This document shows positions 33,704 to 42,846 of a stretch of DNA of 64,000 nt, piece after piece. How positions within the stretch are numbered: the first letter of the stretch is position 1; each line of letters opens with the position of its first letter. The position numbers and the translations under genes are program-made. The notes under the pieces were generated by a model. That model was not told the DNA's origin. It did not search any database and was given only the letters and a program-made list of their open reading frames with translations. The DNA is from Aliivibrio_A sp016764915 (lineage in GTDB: Bacteria; Pseudomonadota; Gammaproteobacteria; Enterobacterales; Vibrionaceae). The DNA lies in the NCBI GenBank assembly GCA_965224595.1, contig OZ245058.1, positions 1,302,001 through 1,366,000 of the forward strand, written 5' to 3'.

Positions 33704-36317
33704 TACTCCGTCAACCCCTAACATAAGAAAAGCCAGAGGGATCTCACCGTTGTGGCTTTTACCTTTAGTGGCATTAGTTCTGGCCAGTTGGCTCGTTTTC
33801 AATGCATTAAGTGGCGTAGGCGATCGGATTAAAATTGAGTTCAGTAATGCACAAGGGTTAATAGAAGGAAGAACCACTATCCGCTATCAAGGTCTTGAAG
33901 TCGGTTTGGTTAAAAAGATCACTTTGGCCGAAGATTTAAAGAGTATATACGTCGATGCTGAAATCTACGCGGAAGCATCACAGCTTCTCAAAAGCAGTAC
34001 TAGCTTCTGGTTGGTAAAGCCGCAAGCTTCCTTTAGTGGGATCTCAGGTTTAGATGCCCTTGTATCGGGAAACTACATTGCAATTCAGCCAGGCACTGGC
34101 ATCAAACAAACTGAATTTACGGCTTTGGAGAGTCCCCCAACTGAGCGTCCAAGCACTAATGGACTCGCGGTGATATTAAACTCAAATGATTTAAGTTCTA
34201 TCTCTGTCGGCACCAAAATCTTCTACAAAAAAATCCCAATTGGCGAAGTCTACAATTTTCAGTTAGACAATGAATCAGACTTGGTAAAAATCCACGCCTT
34301 AATCAGCGAAAAATATTCACACCTTATTACGACAAAAAGTCGTTTTTGGAATGTCAGTGGTATGGCTGCAAACCTTGGTTTTAATGGCTTGGATATTCAG
34401 TTTGAAGGGTTACCTGCTTTGCTCAGTGGCGGAATAGCGGTTGATTCTCCTGATGACGGTAAACTGGTGCAAAATAAGCGTGAATTTAAACTCTACTCTG
34501 ATATTAAAACGGCAGGTCGTGGTATCTCGATAAAAATCACACTACCTGACGACAGTGAAATCAGCCCAAATGGCTCCCCTATTATGTATCGTGGTCTTGA
34601 AATTGGCCAAATTAACAATTTACACTTGAGCGAAGACCGTACTGAAATCATCGCAGATGCCACGATTCAACCAAGTTTCAGTGACTTCTTAAACACCGGC
34701 GCCCGCTTTGTACTTGAAGAAGCAAAAGTCTCATTATCAGGCATAGAGAACGTTGGCAATTTAGTTCGTGGCAACTTCTTAACGATTGTTCCTAGTGCTG
34801 GTGAAAAAAGCCGTATTTTTACCGCTGTTCGTAAGCATGAATTAGTACAAGAGAAATCTGATTCTATTCAGTTCTCACTTATTGCAGATTCGTCATACGG
34901 CTTAAATGCTGATACCGACGTATTATACAAAGGCATAGCAGTAGGTACGATCACTCAGGTTCAACTCACTAATGATCAAGTGGTTTTTGATATCATTATC
35001 CACTCTGAATATAAAAACTTAATCAAAAGCCGAAATCGTTTCTACGTCACTGGCAGCGCAACCGCTGAGTTTACCGATAACGGAGTGAGTGTCACTATCC
35101 CGCCCGCCAGCCAGTTACTGTCTGGCTCAATCAGTTTCAGTAGTCGTGGGGCAATAAAACCTCTTAAACAATACACTCTGTTTAAAAGCAGCGCATTAGC
35201 TGAACTTGCCGATTTTAACGCATCAGGAAGTACAACTATCACTCTTCTTGCTAAGGAGATGCCACCGGTTAGCAAAGGCAGTCCCATTTTGTACCGTAAC
35301 TTGCAAGTAGGTAAAGTGGCCAGCTACACCCTTGGCCGAGAAGGAATGATCGTCAAAGCTGTCATTGAAAACCGCTACGCACATTTAATCACTAAAGAGA
35401 GCGTATTTTGGAATCATTCGGGTATCAGTATTGAAGCTGGCCTTAATGGTATTAGCATCCAAGCAGCCCCACTGCTTAACTTAGTTAAAGGTGGCATCTC
35501 ATTTGATGAAGTTAAAGGCGTTGAGAATAAACAGGGTGAAAAATGGAAACTCTATCCATCGTTGAAACAAGCACAACAATTTGGCGCATTGATCAGCCTG
35601 CGCTCAAGAGAAACTCTTTCGGTATCCCAAGGCACTAAGATCAAATACAAAGGGGTAACAATCGGTGAAATAACCAAATTGAACCCTAATTTTGATACAG
35701 GCGATATTGAGTACCAAAGTAGAATCTACCCGCAATTTACTGACCAAATAGTCAAAGCAAACAGCCATTTTTGGGTCATACAACCAAAAATATCTCTGAT
35801 GGAAACCAAAGATCTTGACGCTTTGCTGGTCAATTACATTCGAGTCGAACCTGGCAAGGGTGACAGGGTGACCTCGTTTAAGCTAAACCGCGAACCTGCT
35901 CCTGTTAATAGCCACATCTTTACATTAGAAAGTATCAAAAGAGACTCCGTGAGCGTTGGCACTCCTATTCTTTACCGTGATATTCAAGTAGGTCATGTTA
36001 GCCATATTAAGCTCGGAAACCTTTCTGATAGAGTATTAATTGATATCAGCATTGAGGATAAGTACGCATACCTCATTAGAGAAAACACACTGTTCTGGAA
36101 CGCCTCGGGCTTGGATGTTGCTATTGGTCTTACGGGCGCCACTATTCATACTGGCACGGTAGACAGCCTAATCAGAGGCGGAATTGCGTTCTCTACCCCA
36201 GAAGATGTGGCATTGCAGGCGATAGCTAAAGAGGGGAAGAACTTCCTTCTGCACCCTAAAGCTGAGTTAGAGTGGAAAAACTGGCAAACGGCCATACCCA
36301 ACCCAAATAGCAATTAA
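33678..36317 (+). CDS. letB: LetB (YebT, PqiB family) seven-MCE-domain lipid tunnel
   Basis: An 879-aa protein, the same size as E. coli LetB (877). One N-terminal transmembrane segment (about 23-44) anchors it in the inner membrane. The rest is a tandem of MCE domains, recognised by seven recurring TxIxYxGxxVGxV-like motifs (for example TTIRYQGLEVGLV, TKIFYKKIPIGEV, SPIMYRGLEIGQI, TDVLYKGIAVGTI, SPILYRNLQVGKV, TKIKYKGVTIGEI and TPILYRDIQVGHV). The stacked rings make a periplasm-spanning tube for lipids. A bidirectional-looking terminator follows. Confidence 0.95.
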   Translation: MSNQNLHDNTPSTPNIRKARGISPLWLLPLVALVLASWLVFNALSGVGDRIKIEFSNAQGLIEGRTTIRYQGLEVGLVKKITLAEDLKSIYVDAEIYAEASQLLKSSTSFWLVKPQASFSGISGLDALVSGNYIAIQPGTGIKQTEFTALESPPTERPSTNGLAVILNSNDLSSISVGTKIFYKKIPIGEVYNFQLDNESDLVKIHALISEKYSHLITTKSRFWNVSGMAANLGFNGLDIQFEGLPALLSGGIAVDSPDDGKLVQNKREFKLYSDIKTAGRGISIKITLPDDSEISPNGSPIMYRGLEIGQINNLHLSEDRTEIIADATIQPSFSDFLNTGARFVLEEAKVSLSGIENVGNLVRGNFLTIVPSAGEKSRIFTAVRKHELVQEKSDSIQFSLIADSSYGLNADTDVLYKGIAVGTITQVQLTNDQVVFDIIIHSEYKNLIKSRNRFYVTGSATAEFTDNGVSVTIPPASQLLSGSISFSSRGAIKPLKQYTLFKSSALAELADFNASGSTTITLLAKEMPPVSKGSPILYRNLQVGKVASYTLGREGMIVKAVIENRYAHLITKESVFWNHSGISIEAGLNGISIQAAPLLNLVKGGISFDEVKGVENKQGEKWKLYPSLKQAQQFGALISLRSRETLSVSQGTKIKYKGVTIGEITKLNPNFDTGDIEYQSRIYPQFTDQIVKANSHFWVIQPKISLMETKDLDALLVNYIRVEPGKGDRVTSFKLNREPAPVNSHIFTLESIKRDSVSVGTPILYRDIQVGHVSHIKLGNLSDRVLIDISIEDKYAYLIRENTLFWNASGLDVAIGLTGATIHTGTVDSLIRGGIAFSTPEDVALQAIAKEGKNFLLHPKAELEWKNWQTAIPNPNSN

Positions 36318-36341
36318 CCCCCCAATCAACTGAATTACCAC

Positions 36342-36371
36342 AAAAAATGCAGCGTTATCGCTGCATTTTTT
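36342..36371. terminator. letB terminator
   Basis: A run of A, then ATGCAGCG, a TTAT loop, CGCTGCAT and a run of T. The stem is perfect and T-runs are present on both strands. Confidence 0.93.
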
Positions 36372-36444
36372 ATATTTTGCGACTCAAACTTCAGTTTAGG
36401 GTACACTCCATGCCATTAAGAACTACTACACTAAGAGTACTCGC

Positions 36445-37875
36445 GTGAGCAAAACCATCTCCTTACCAAAAGCATTCATCAATCATATCGCTAACATTCT
36501 TCCAAAACATCTGAATATTGACGATTTTATTGCCGCTTGTTCTCGCCCTCTCCGCCGCAGTATTCGTGTTAATACATTGACAATATCAGTGCCCGATTTT
36601 AAACAGCGCGTCGAATCAAAAGGTTGGGTTTTGACTTCTGTTCCTTGGTGCAATACAGGGTTTTGGTTGCAACGACCAGCAGATGAGAATACACCTTTGG
36701 GTAATACTGCTGAACATCTTGCAGGTCTTTTTTATATTCAAGAAGCAAGCTCGATGATGCCAGTAACCGCATTGACTACAGACAACCAGCAACTTGGTGT
36801 CGTGTTGGATGTTGCCTCGGCACCAGGTTCAAAAACCACGCAGCTTAGTGCTGAAATGATGAACCAAGGACTGTTAGTCGCCAACGAATACTCAGCCAGT
36901 CGTATAAAAGTGCTCAGTGCCAACGTCAAGCGCTGCGGCGTACGAAATGTCGCATTAACCCACTTTGATGGCCGAGTGTTTGGTCGGTGGTTGCCAGAGA
37001 CCTTTGACTCAATTTTATTGGATGCACCCTGCTCTGGCGAAGGCACTATTCGTAAAGATCCAGATGCCATGAAGAATTGGAGCTTAGGCGCTATTGAAGA
37101 GATAGGATCCACCCAAAGAGAGTTAATTGAAAGTGCCTTTCATGCGCTTAAACCTAATGGTGTTCTTGTTTACTCTACCTGTACATTGAGCCATCAAGAG
37201 AATCAAGACATCTGTCATCACTTAAAGCATACGTTTGGCGATGCCGTGCAATTTGAATCACTGCATAATCTCTTTGACGGAGCAGATAAAGCATGCACCG
37301 AAGAAGGGTTCCTGCACATATTCCCGCAGATTTTTGACTGTGAAGGTTTCTTTGTCGCAAGAATTAGGAAAACCGCAAGTGTACCTAGGTTATCTGTGAA
37401 GAAAAAACTGGGTAAATTCCCATTTAATAAAGCGTCTGAGAAAGAGTGCCTGCAACTGAGTGACGCACTTAGCCAAACCTTACAACTGCAACTGCCCAAG
37501 CAGCATAGTGTGTGGTTGCGTGACAGTGAAGTCTGGCTGTTTCCAATCGCTATTGAGCCATTACTCAAAGAGATCCGCTTTCAACGCATCGGTATAAAGC
37601 TCGCGGATCAACACAAAAAGGGATACAAATGGCAGCATGAAGCGATTATCGCCTTAACTGACACATCATCATCTACAAATTCAGTTGAAATCAGTTCAGA
37701 AATGGCTAAAGAGTGGTACATGTGTCGTGATATTAGACCTGAAGCTGTCGGCAAAGGAGAAGTGATTGTCAGCTATAACGGAGATGTTATTGGAATTGGC
37801 AAGTGGGTTGGAAATCGAATTAAAAATGGATACCCAAGAGAGTTGGTAAAAGATACCAATTTATTCGATTGCTAA
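36445..37875 (+). CDS. rsmF: 16S rRNA m5C1407 methyltransferase RsmF
   Basis: A 476-aa NOL1/NOP2/Sun-family enzyme. SAM-binding DVASAPGSKTTQ is at 122-133. The two catalytic cysteines are C196 (DAPCSGEG) and C246 (YSTCTLSHQ). A C-terminal PUA-like part (about 385-470) completes the YebU plan. It starts with GTG at 36445. E. coli has yebU directly after yebT, as here. A hairpin with T-run follows at 38009. Confidence 0.95.
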   Translation: MSKTISLPKAFINHIANILPKHLNIDDFIAACSRPLRRSIRVNTLTISVPDFKQRVESKGWVLTSVPWCNTGFWLQRPADENTPLGNTAEHLAGLFYIQEASSMMPVTALTTDNQQLGVVLDVASAPGSKTTQLSAEMMNQGLLVANEYSASRIKVLSANVKRCGVRNVALTHFDGRVFGRWLPETFDSILLDAPCSGEGTIRKDPDAMKNWSLGAIEEIGSTQRELIESAFHALKPNGVLVYSTCTLSHQENQDICHHLKHTFGDAVQFESLHNLFDGADKACTEEGFLHIFPQIFDCEGFFVARIRKTASVPRLSVKKKLGKFPFNKASEKECLQLSDALSQTLQLQLPKQHSVWLRDSEVWLFPIAIEPLLKEIRFQRIGIKLADQHKKGYKWQHEAIIALTDTSSSTNSVEISSEMAKEWYMCRDIRPEAVGKGEVIVSYNGDVIGIGKWVGNRIKNGYPRELVKDTNLFDC

Positions 37876-38008
37876 CGCATTGATATTCGAAATTAGCTTA
37901 CGATGTTTGCAGTAATGTCTCATTTATGAACTAGTAATCTAACCGAGCTAAGCTAGGATCAAATTGTTAACTTTTTGATGCTCTCGATCAACTGAGCTTT
38001 CCCTCTAA

Positions 38009-38039
38009 GCCCGAGACAACCTTTGTCACGGGCATTTTT
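38009..38039 (+). terminator. Terminator between rsmF and the convergent CvfB-like gene
   Basis: GCCCG(A)GACAA pairs with TTGTC(A)CGGGC across a short loop, followed by ATTTTTC on the plus strand. Confidence 0.8.
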
Positions 38040-38048
38040 CTCAAAACA

Positions 38049-38894
38049 CTACTCTGGCTTTTCAATCAGACGAATGCCTTCTTTTTCAATCGTAATTAAC
38101 CCTTGCTTGTACAAACCACCAATGGTCTTTTTAAAGGTGCCTTTACTGGTACGAAAAACGGCAAAAATCTCTTCTGGCGTTGATTTATCACTCACCGGAA
38201 TGAAGCCATCCTTTTTATTTAAAGAGCTCATCACTTTCTCACTGAGATCATCCATTTTCTCGGTGCCTATTTTTTGCAATGAGAGATCGATTTTCCCATC
38301 AGAGCGAACATTTTTGATGTAACCTTTCAATTTCTTACCAATGAACAATTTTCCATAAGCTTCAGTTTTAAATATCAAGCCCCAATGCTCACCATTAACA
38401 ATCGCTTTATAACCCAGATCCGTCACCTCAGCGATCAATAGATCAACCTCTCGGCCCGCTTGATAATTAACCGCTGTTTTATCAAGATAACGATTAAATT
38501 TTGTTGTGCCTACAATTCTGCCCGATGCATTGTCGGTATAAACATAAACCAACACATTTTGACCTTCATCCAGTCGATTTATCTGCTCACTAAAAGGAAT
38601 AAGTAGGTCTTTTTTAACGATTCCCCAATCAGCGAATGCGCCGTAACTGTTTGCCCCAACGATGTTCATCACTCCCCACTGCCCAACTTGAGCAATCGGA
38701 GTTTCCGTCGTCGCGACAACCTCACGCTCTGAATCATAGAAGATAAATGCATCAACTTGATCGCCCAGTTTTGTATTCTCAGGGACATAACGAGATGAAA
38801 GTAAAATATTACCAAACTCTTTACCGTCTAAAAAAACACCGAAGTCCATTACCTTGACGACTTCAAACGAGTTGTTCTGACCAATCTTAATCAT
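38049..38894 (-). CDS. CvfB/YitL-like S1 RNA-binding protein
   Basis: A 281-aa protein with tandem S1-type OB folds (about 1-65, 70-130 and 145-210) and a C-terminal winged-helix part (about 225-281, SKGTFKKTIGGLYKQGLI). This is the architecture of CvfB, a post-transcriptional regulator of virulence factors in Gram-positives. In gammaproteobacteria the family (YitL) has no firm role. It is divergent from the hypothetical gene at 39056 and convergent with rsmF. Confidence 0.85.
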   Translation of the reverse strand: MIKIGQNNSFEVVKVMDFGVFLDGKEFGNILLSSRYVPENTKLGDQVDAFIFYDSEREVVATTETPIAQVGQWGVMNIVGANSYGAFADWGIVKKDLLIPFSEQINRLDEGQNVLVYVYTDNASGRIVGTTKFNRYLDKTAVNYQAGREVDLLIAEVTDLGYKAIVNGEHWGLIFKTEAYGKLFIGKKLKGYIKNVRSDGKIDLSLQKIGTEKMDDLSEKVMSSLNKKDGFIPVSDKSTPEEIFAVFRTSKGTFKKTIGGLYKQGLITIEKEGIRLIEKPE

Positions 38895-39055
38895 TTTATC
38901 TATCTCAAATTCTAATATGTGGGGATTATACGTGATCTGCGCATACCTTTCGCTAACGATTAATCAAAAGTTTGCATCTTTTTTAGCTGCAATAAAAAAT
39001 TGCTACAAATATCTGATATATTGAAACATAAAAATTGAATTTGGAGGCACAGTTA

Positions 39056-40411
39056 TTGATTACAGTAGATAAAAAAGACGGTTTGTCTCTTAAAATTTCT
39101 CATATTGTTGATGAAAGCAAACAACAAACATTAGAAATTTTTCTCTTTGTACCTGGTGAACTTGGTTTATCTCCCGACATACTCAAAGAATCTGACTTTT
39201 ACTATAATTCGATCTCCAGTCATCGTACTTACTTTAGTAACCAGAATCACCTTCCATTGGTACATAGTCGTTTAGCACAACGAGGACGACTTTCATCTGA
39301 ACAATACCGTTTGAGTTTGAGCTTATACGCATATCAATATGCACTTGCACTGGAAAAATCTTCAGCTGATTTAACTAAAGATGATCAAGAAGAGATTACC
39401 ATTGAAGAGTTTGAAGAGGTTATCTCTTTAGCTCTGGATATTTTAAAGCGTTTACGCCGAAGTGTTCCTTACGAAGACCAACTCAAGCGCTACTACGCCA
39501 ATATCGATAATTATCTTTCTTGGTACACCGAGCAAAAATTTCTTTCACTAGTGGCGCACCTTCCACGCAGTAAAAGCAACGCTGACATCAGAAATCGGTT
39601 GATTGAAATTTGTGAAAAAGAACATAATTATCGGATTGATAAAAGTTATAACTCTCAAAAGGCTCGCGCCGATCTTACCCGAATGTCGAATAAAATGCGT
39701 CTATCTAGACGTTTAATCGAATACCCCATTGTTTTAAAGGAAAGAACCAACGCAATGGGCAATAATGTTAAACGTATGGTTAAAGGCAGTGCAACCGCAT
39801 TTGTTATGTTGTTTGTCAGTTTGATGATCATTCAAGCACGAGGATTGTTAGGAGAGATAACCGTCTCTTTTATTTTTGCAATCTCATTTATCTATGCGAT
39901 ACGCGAAATATTTAAAGATGACTTAAGAGATGCCCTGTGGCGTTGGATTCAAAAAGGCAAACCAAAATGGAGAAAGATCTACTCTGATCCAACCTCTGGG
40001 AAACAAATAGGTCGAAAAATTGAATGGTTAGAGTATCAATCTTTCTCTAATTTGGCGAAAGATGTGCAAGCGATTCGTAAACGTAGGGTGTCTCAACGTG
40101 AGGAGGTCATTCTTCATTACAAGAGCCAGACTAAGATGGCCATCACTAAGTTCATGAGTGGTTACGAACAGACACGTGAAAGCATGAATGTCGATCTGCG
40201 CCCTCTCTCTCGTTTAATGGAGAAAGGGTCACAGAAAATCTATCTACTCAATGAAGGTCAGGTTAGTAAAGAGGCGGTAGAAAAACGCCATTTAATCAAT
40301 CTGGTGATTAAAGAGACCACTGACGATAAGAATGTGGAACTATATCGCTGGAAGATTATCGTCAATCGTTCAAAAATTGTCGATATTGAACAGATATTTC
40401 CCAAAGCTTAA
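39056..40411 (+). CDS. Hypothetical two-TM membrane protein, TTG start
   Basis: I do not recognise a named family. The 451-aa protein is soluble and helical for the first 230 residues, then has two membrane segments (about 243-262 and 266-283) followed by a basic cytoplasmic C-terminal domain (about 290-451). The TTG at 39056 is preferred because GGAGG (39043-39047) lies 8 bases before it; a TTG at 39035 would start upstream of that site. An N-terminal beta-rich patch is followed by an acidic EEITIEEFEEV helix. Conserved-looking blocks such as DLRPLSRLMEKGSQKIY suggest a real family, probably conserved in Vibrio. A role at the inner membrane is all that can be inferred. Confidence 0.8.
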   Translation: MITVDKKDGLSLKISHIVDESKQQTLEIFLFVPGELGLSPDILKESDFYYNSISSHRTYFSNQNHLPLVHSRLAQRGRLSSEQYRLSLSLYAYQYALALEKSSADLTKDDQEEITIEEFEEVISLALDILKRLRRSVPYEDQLKRYYANIDNYLSWYTEQKFLSLVAHLPRSKSNADIRNRLIEICEKEHNYRIDKSYNSQKARADLTRMSNKMRLSRRLIEYPIVLKERTNAMGNNVKRMVKGSATAFVMLFVSLMIIQARGLLGEITVSFIFAISFIYAIREIFKDDLRDALWRWIQKGKPKWRKIYSDPTSGKQIGRKIEWLEYQSFSNLAKDVQAIRKRRVSQREEVILHYKSQTKMAITKFMSGYEQTRESMNVDLRPLSRLMEKGSQKIYLLNEGQVSKEAVEKRHLINLVIKETTDDKNVELYRWKIIVNRSKIVDIEQIFPKA

Positions 40412-40437
40412 TTCAATACGTTACAGGGTGTCTTTAC

Positions 40438-40887
40438 TTAAAAATCAATGGTAAAGCGCCCCGTTGAACCGTCTCTCTCTTTAACCACTTCTTTTTCTTT
40501 GTTTTTACTCTTCTTTTTAGTGCTGTTTTTTATTGCCTTTTTCTTTGATGGTTTATCACTTTTTGGCTCAACGATTTTTTCAGGTTTGACTAAAGCTGGT
40601 ATTGCTTCGCCTATTGGTTGGTCGCACATCACCACATAAAATGATTCATTAAATTCAATCACATCACCATCGTATAATTTTCGACGCTTGCGTAATTCAA
40701 TCTCACTGTTTACGGCAACATAACCATCAGCAATGATCATTTTAGCTTCACCACCGCCACTGACTAAGTTGGCAATTTTGAGCACCTTATACAGTTCAAT
40801 TGGCTGACAAGCGACAAGTATCTCTTCTGCTTCAACTTCAATGTACTCTTCATGCTCATGGTCGTTGTTAAACTCTGACTCACTCAT
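40438..40887 (-). CDS. S4-domain RNA-binding protein with Lys-rich tail
   Basis: A 149-aa protein. Residues 30-90 form an S4-type domain like YbcJ: LYKVLKIANLVSGGGEAKMIIADGYVAVN and KRRKLYDGDVIEF. An acidic N-terminal arm (EEYIEVEAEE) precedes it, and residues 105-140 are a lysine-rich, low-complexity tail (KPSKKKAIKNSTKKKSKNK). S4 proteins bind structured RNA, often on the ribosome. The extended arms are longer than in YbcJ (70 aa), so this is a Vibrio-type variant. It is convergent with the 39056 gene. Confidence 0.8.
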   Translation of the reverse strand: MSESEFNNDHEHEEYIEVEAEEILVACQPIELYKVLKIANLVSGGGEAKMIIADGYVAVNSEIELRKRRKLYDGDVIEFNESFYVVMCDQPIGEAIPALVKPEKIVEPKSDKPSKKKAIKNSTKKKSKNKEKEVVKERDGSTGRFTIDF

Positions 40888-40959
40888 TTTATACTCACTA
40901 TCTATTAATTCTGCTATTGAAGCGGATCCTATCTGATCGGCCTGCTAATGTGAATCAGA

Positions 40960-41739
40960 TTAAAACTCTATTTTCATTAAGTCCGGGTGTATAAAACGAT
41001 AATCCAATTGCTGTTTTAATCTCTCGTTACTGATCACTTTAAAACTCATCTCATCTTGTTGAGTAAATTCTGGTGGTGTCACACCTAACTGTGCACATGC
41101 GTGAGTATAGAATTGTTGTTTGGTTGGATGGGAATCTGCACAGCAATTCAATGTGCCTTGCCAGAAAGGCTTATCTAACGCGGTCACAATGATCTCTATA
41201 CAATCATCTAAATGCAGCATATTAACGGGTGCCTGCGAGTGTGAGACCACTCTCCCTGGTTTAAAGAATCGTGCTGGATGACGATCTGGCCCAATCAACC
41301 CTGCAAACCTTAAAGTGAGTGTTGTGAACGATGTTTGTTGTTCAAACAGTTGCTCAATTTGGTAACGCGCATTGTTGGTATCAATGTGACTGCTTTCAGA
41401 TACCGTGCTATTGATATTAGTATAAACAGAGGTGCTGCTTATTAATATTACCTGTTGAATGGTTGAACGTTTGATTTTTTCTACCAGTGATTGATAACCA
41501 GCAATGTCACTGGATGGTATGTTCACAATGAGAATATCACTCATAAAAAAGGGGGCATCACTTTGCTGGAGATCTGAAATATCCAGTTGGTAAGCATCAA
41601 TATCAAGTGCTGCTATTTGCTGGAGTTTTTGCTCTGAGCGCGTTGCGGCTTTAATCTTGGAATGTGGTAATGCGATTAAGCGCGATATAAGGGGGTACCC
41701 CAACCAACCGCAACCCAACACACTGATTAATTTTGTCAT
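40960..41739 (-). CDS. NAD(P)-dependent epimerase-like protein, YeeZ type
   Basis: A 259-aa extended SDR-like protein with the nucleotide-binding opening ISVLGCGWLGYPL (GxxxxGxP/L type, residues 5-17), SSTSVY at about 101-106 and RFAGLIGPDRHPARF at about 145-159. This matches E. coli YeeZ, an SDR-fold protein of unknown substrate. The active-site YxxxK is not conserved in the usual form, so catalysis is uncertain. It lies downstream of the PEP-synthase-like gene, separated by a terminator. Confidence 0.82.
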   Translation of the reverse strand: MTKLISVLGCGWLGYPLISRLIALPHSKIKAATRSEQKLQQIAALDIDAYQLDISDLQQSDAPFFMSDILIVNIPSSDIAGYQSLVEKIKRSTIQQVILISSTSVYTNINSTVSESSHIDTNNARYQIEQLFEQQTSFTTLTLRFAGLIGPDRHPARFFKPGRVVSHSQAPVNMLHLDDCIEIIVTALDKPFWQGTLNCCADSHPTKQQFYTHACAQLGVTPPEFTQQDEMSFKVISNERLKQQLDYRFIHPDLMKIEF

Positions 41740-41756
41740 TTTTAGTCCTAAATAAA

Positions 41757-41778
41757 AAACCAGCGGTTAGGCTGGTTT
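41757..41778 (-). terminator. Terminator of the PEP-synthase-like gene
   Basis: AAACCAGC and GCTGGTTT form an 8-bp stem with a 6-base loop, followed on the minus strand by a T-run (41759-41754). Confidence 0.9.
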
Positions 41779-41798
41779 GGTTGTTAATTCATTCTTGG

Positions 41799-42689
41799 TT
41801 AACGGGTAATAACAATATCTTTTACACCAATTTCAATCAGCTGTTCTTGTAATTTAGGATAACTGACTAAATTGTCAGACAAAAGAAGAACAGGTTTGTT
41901 TACTGCACACGCAGCTCTAGCCGCTTGCGATATCAACTGTATAACCGCTTCATTTTGTGGGTTATAAAGATAGGAAAGCAATTCATTTGATTTATCGACC
42001 CCTAAGGTTAACTGCGCTAAATTATCGCTGTTAATCACCAAACCATCAAAATATTGAAGTAACTTTTCAGAACTCATTGCGGCGGCAGGTACATCACAAA
42101 CGTAATTGATTTTTAAACCATTCAGACCTCTTGGTAGCCCTTGCTCTGCTAAGAGATCAATAATAGTGGCCGCATCACTTAAGGTACGAACGAATGGCAC
42201 CACAATTTCAATGCTTGCCTTGCCGTCAATATTTGAAATTAAACGTTTGATCACTTCACACTCAAGGACAAAGCACTCTGCAAATTGCTCATTAGCAAAA
42301 CGAGAAACACCGCGAACTCCAAGTACCGGATTTTGCTCAATCAATTCACATTTACCGCCTAATAGCGCTGAAAAAGTGAAACTATCAGCATCAGACAGAC
42401 AGATTTTAATGATTTCATGTTGTGTGGTAATCGCCGCTTCAACGCTGGATACTAAGGTAGAAATGAAGTGTTCTACCGGGTTACCAATATGTTCAACCAT
42501 GGTATCTAACGTCTGTTTTTCCAATTCAGACAATTCATCCGGATCTAAAGCTGCTTTAGGATGATAAAATACTTTCTCTTGAATTAGATCCGAAAGAGAG
42601 ACAAATAGTGTGATGTTGTTTGAAGAAGGTTGACCGAATTCAGGCAAACTACCTACTTCTACAAGTTCTGGGTGAATTCCGTATTCCAT
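41799..42689 (-). CDS. PEP-synthase C-terminal-domain homologue, probably catalytically dead
   Basis: A 296-aa protein aligning with the PEP/pyruvate-binding TIM barrel of PpsA: FYHPKAAL, ENPVLG-type block at 119-126 (QNPVLGVRG), SRFANEQFAECFVLECEVIKRL split over 129-150, IVVPFVRTL (162-170) and RGLNGLKI (187-194). Key residues differ: the metal-binding CEI is CDV (198-200), GSND is NSDN (220-223), and the catalytic CGQ region reads LSDNL (270-274) with no cysteine. The swivelling His domain and ATP-grasp domain are absent. The ATG at 42689 has GGAG 8 bases upstream. It is divergent from aroH, and in E. coli ppsA also neighbours aroH. A PEP-binding regulator is possible. Confidence 0.8.
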   Translation of the reverse strand: MEYGIHPELVEVGSLPEFGQPSSNNITLFVSLSDLIQEKVFYHPKAALDPDELSELEKQTLDTMVEHIGNPVEHFISTLVSSVEAAITTQHEIIKICLSDADSFTFSALLGGKCELIEQNPVLGVRGVSRFANEQFAECFVLECEVIKRLISNIDGKASIEIVVPFVRTLSDAATIIDLLAEQGLPRGLNGLKINYVCDVPAAAMSSEKLLQYFDGLVINSDNLAQLTLGVDKSNELLSYLYNPQNEAVIQLISQAARAACAVNKPVLLLSDNLVSYPKLQEQLIEIGVKDIVITR

Positions 42690-42846
42690 AATACTCCATG
42701 ACAACAAACCGTTGAAAAATTGCTTTTGCTTCACATTAAACATACCGAGTCATGAACGACAACTCAAGCCTTTAGATATAAATCCCTCTCTTTTTAGTTG
42801 TTTATTAGTTTCTCCATTTCCGTTATCGTACACAGGAGTATGTCAA

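Noticed and set aside
42690..42846. TrpR operator in the aroH promoter region
   Set aside because: No ACTAGT-type palindrome was found; TTAGTT words are too weak.
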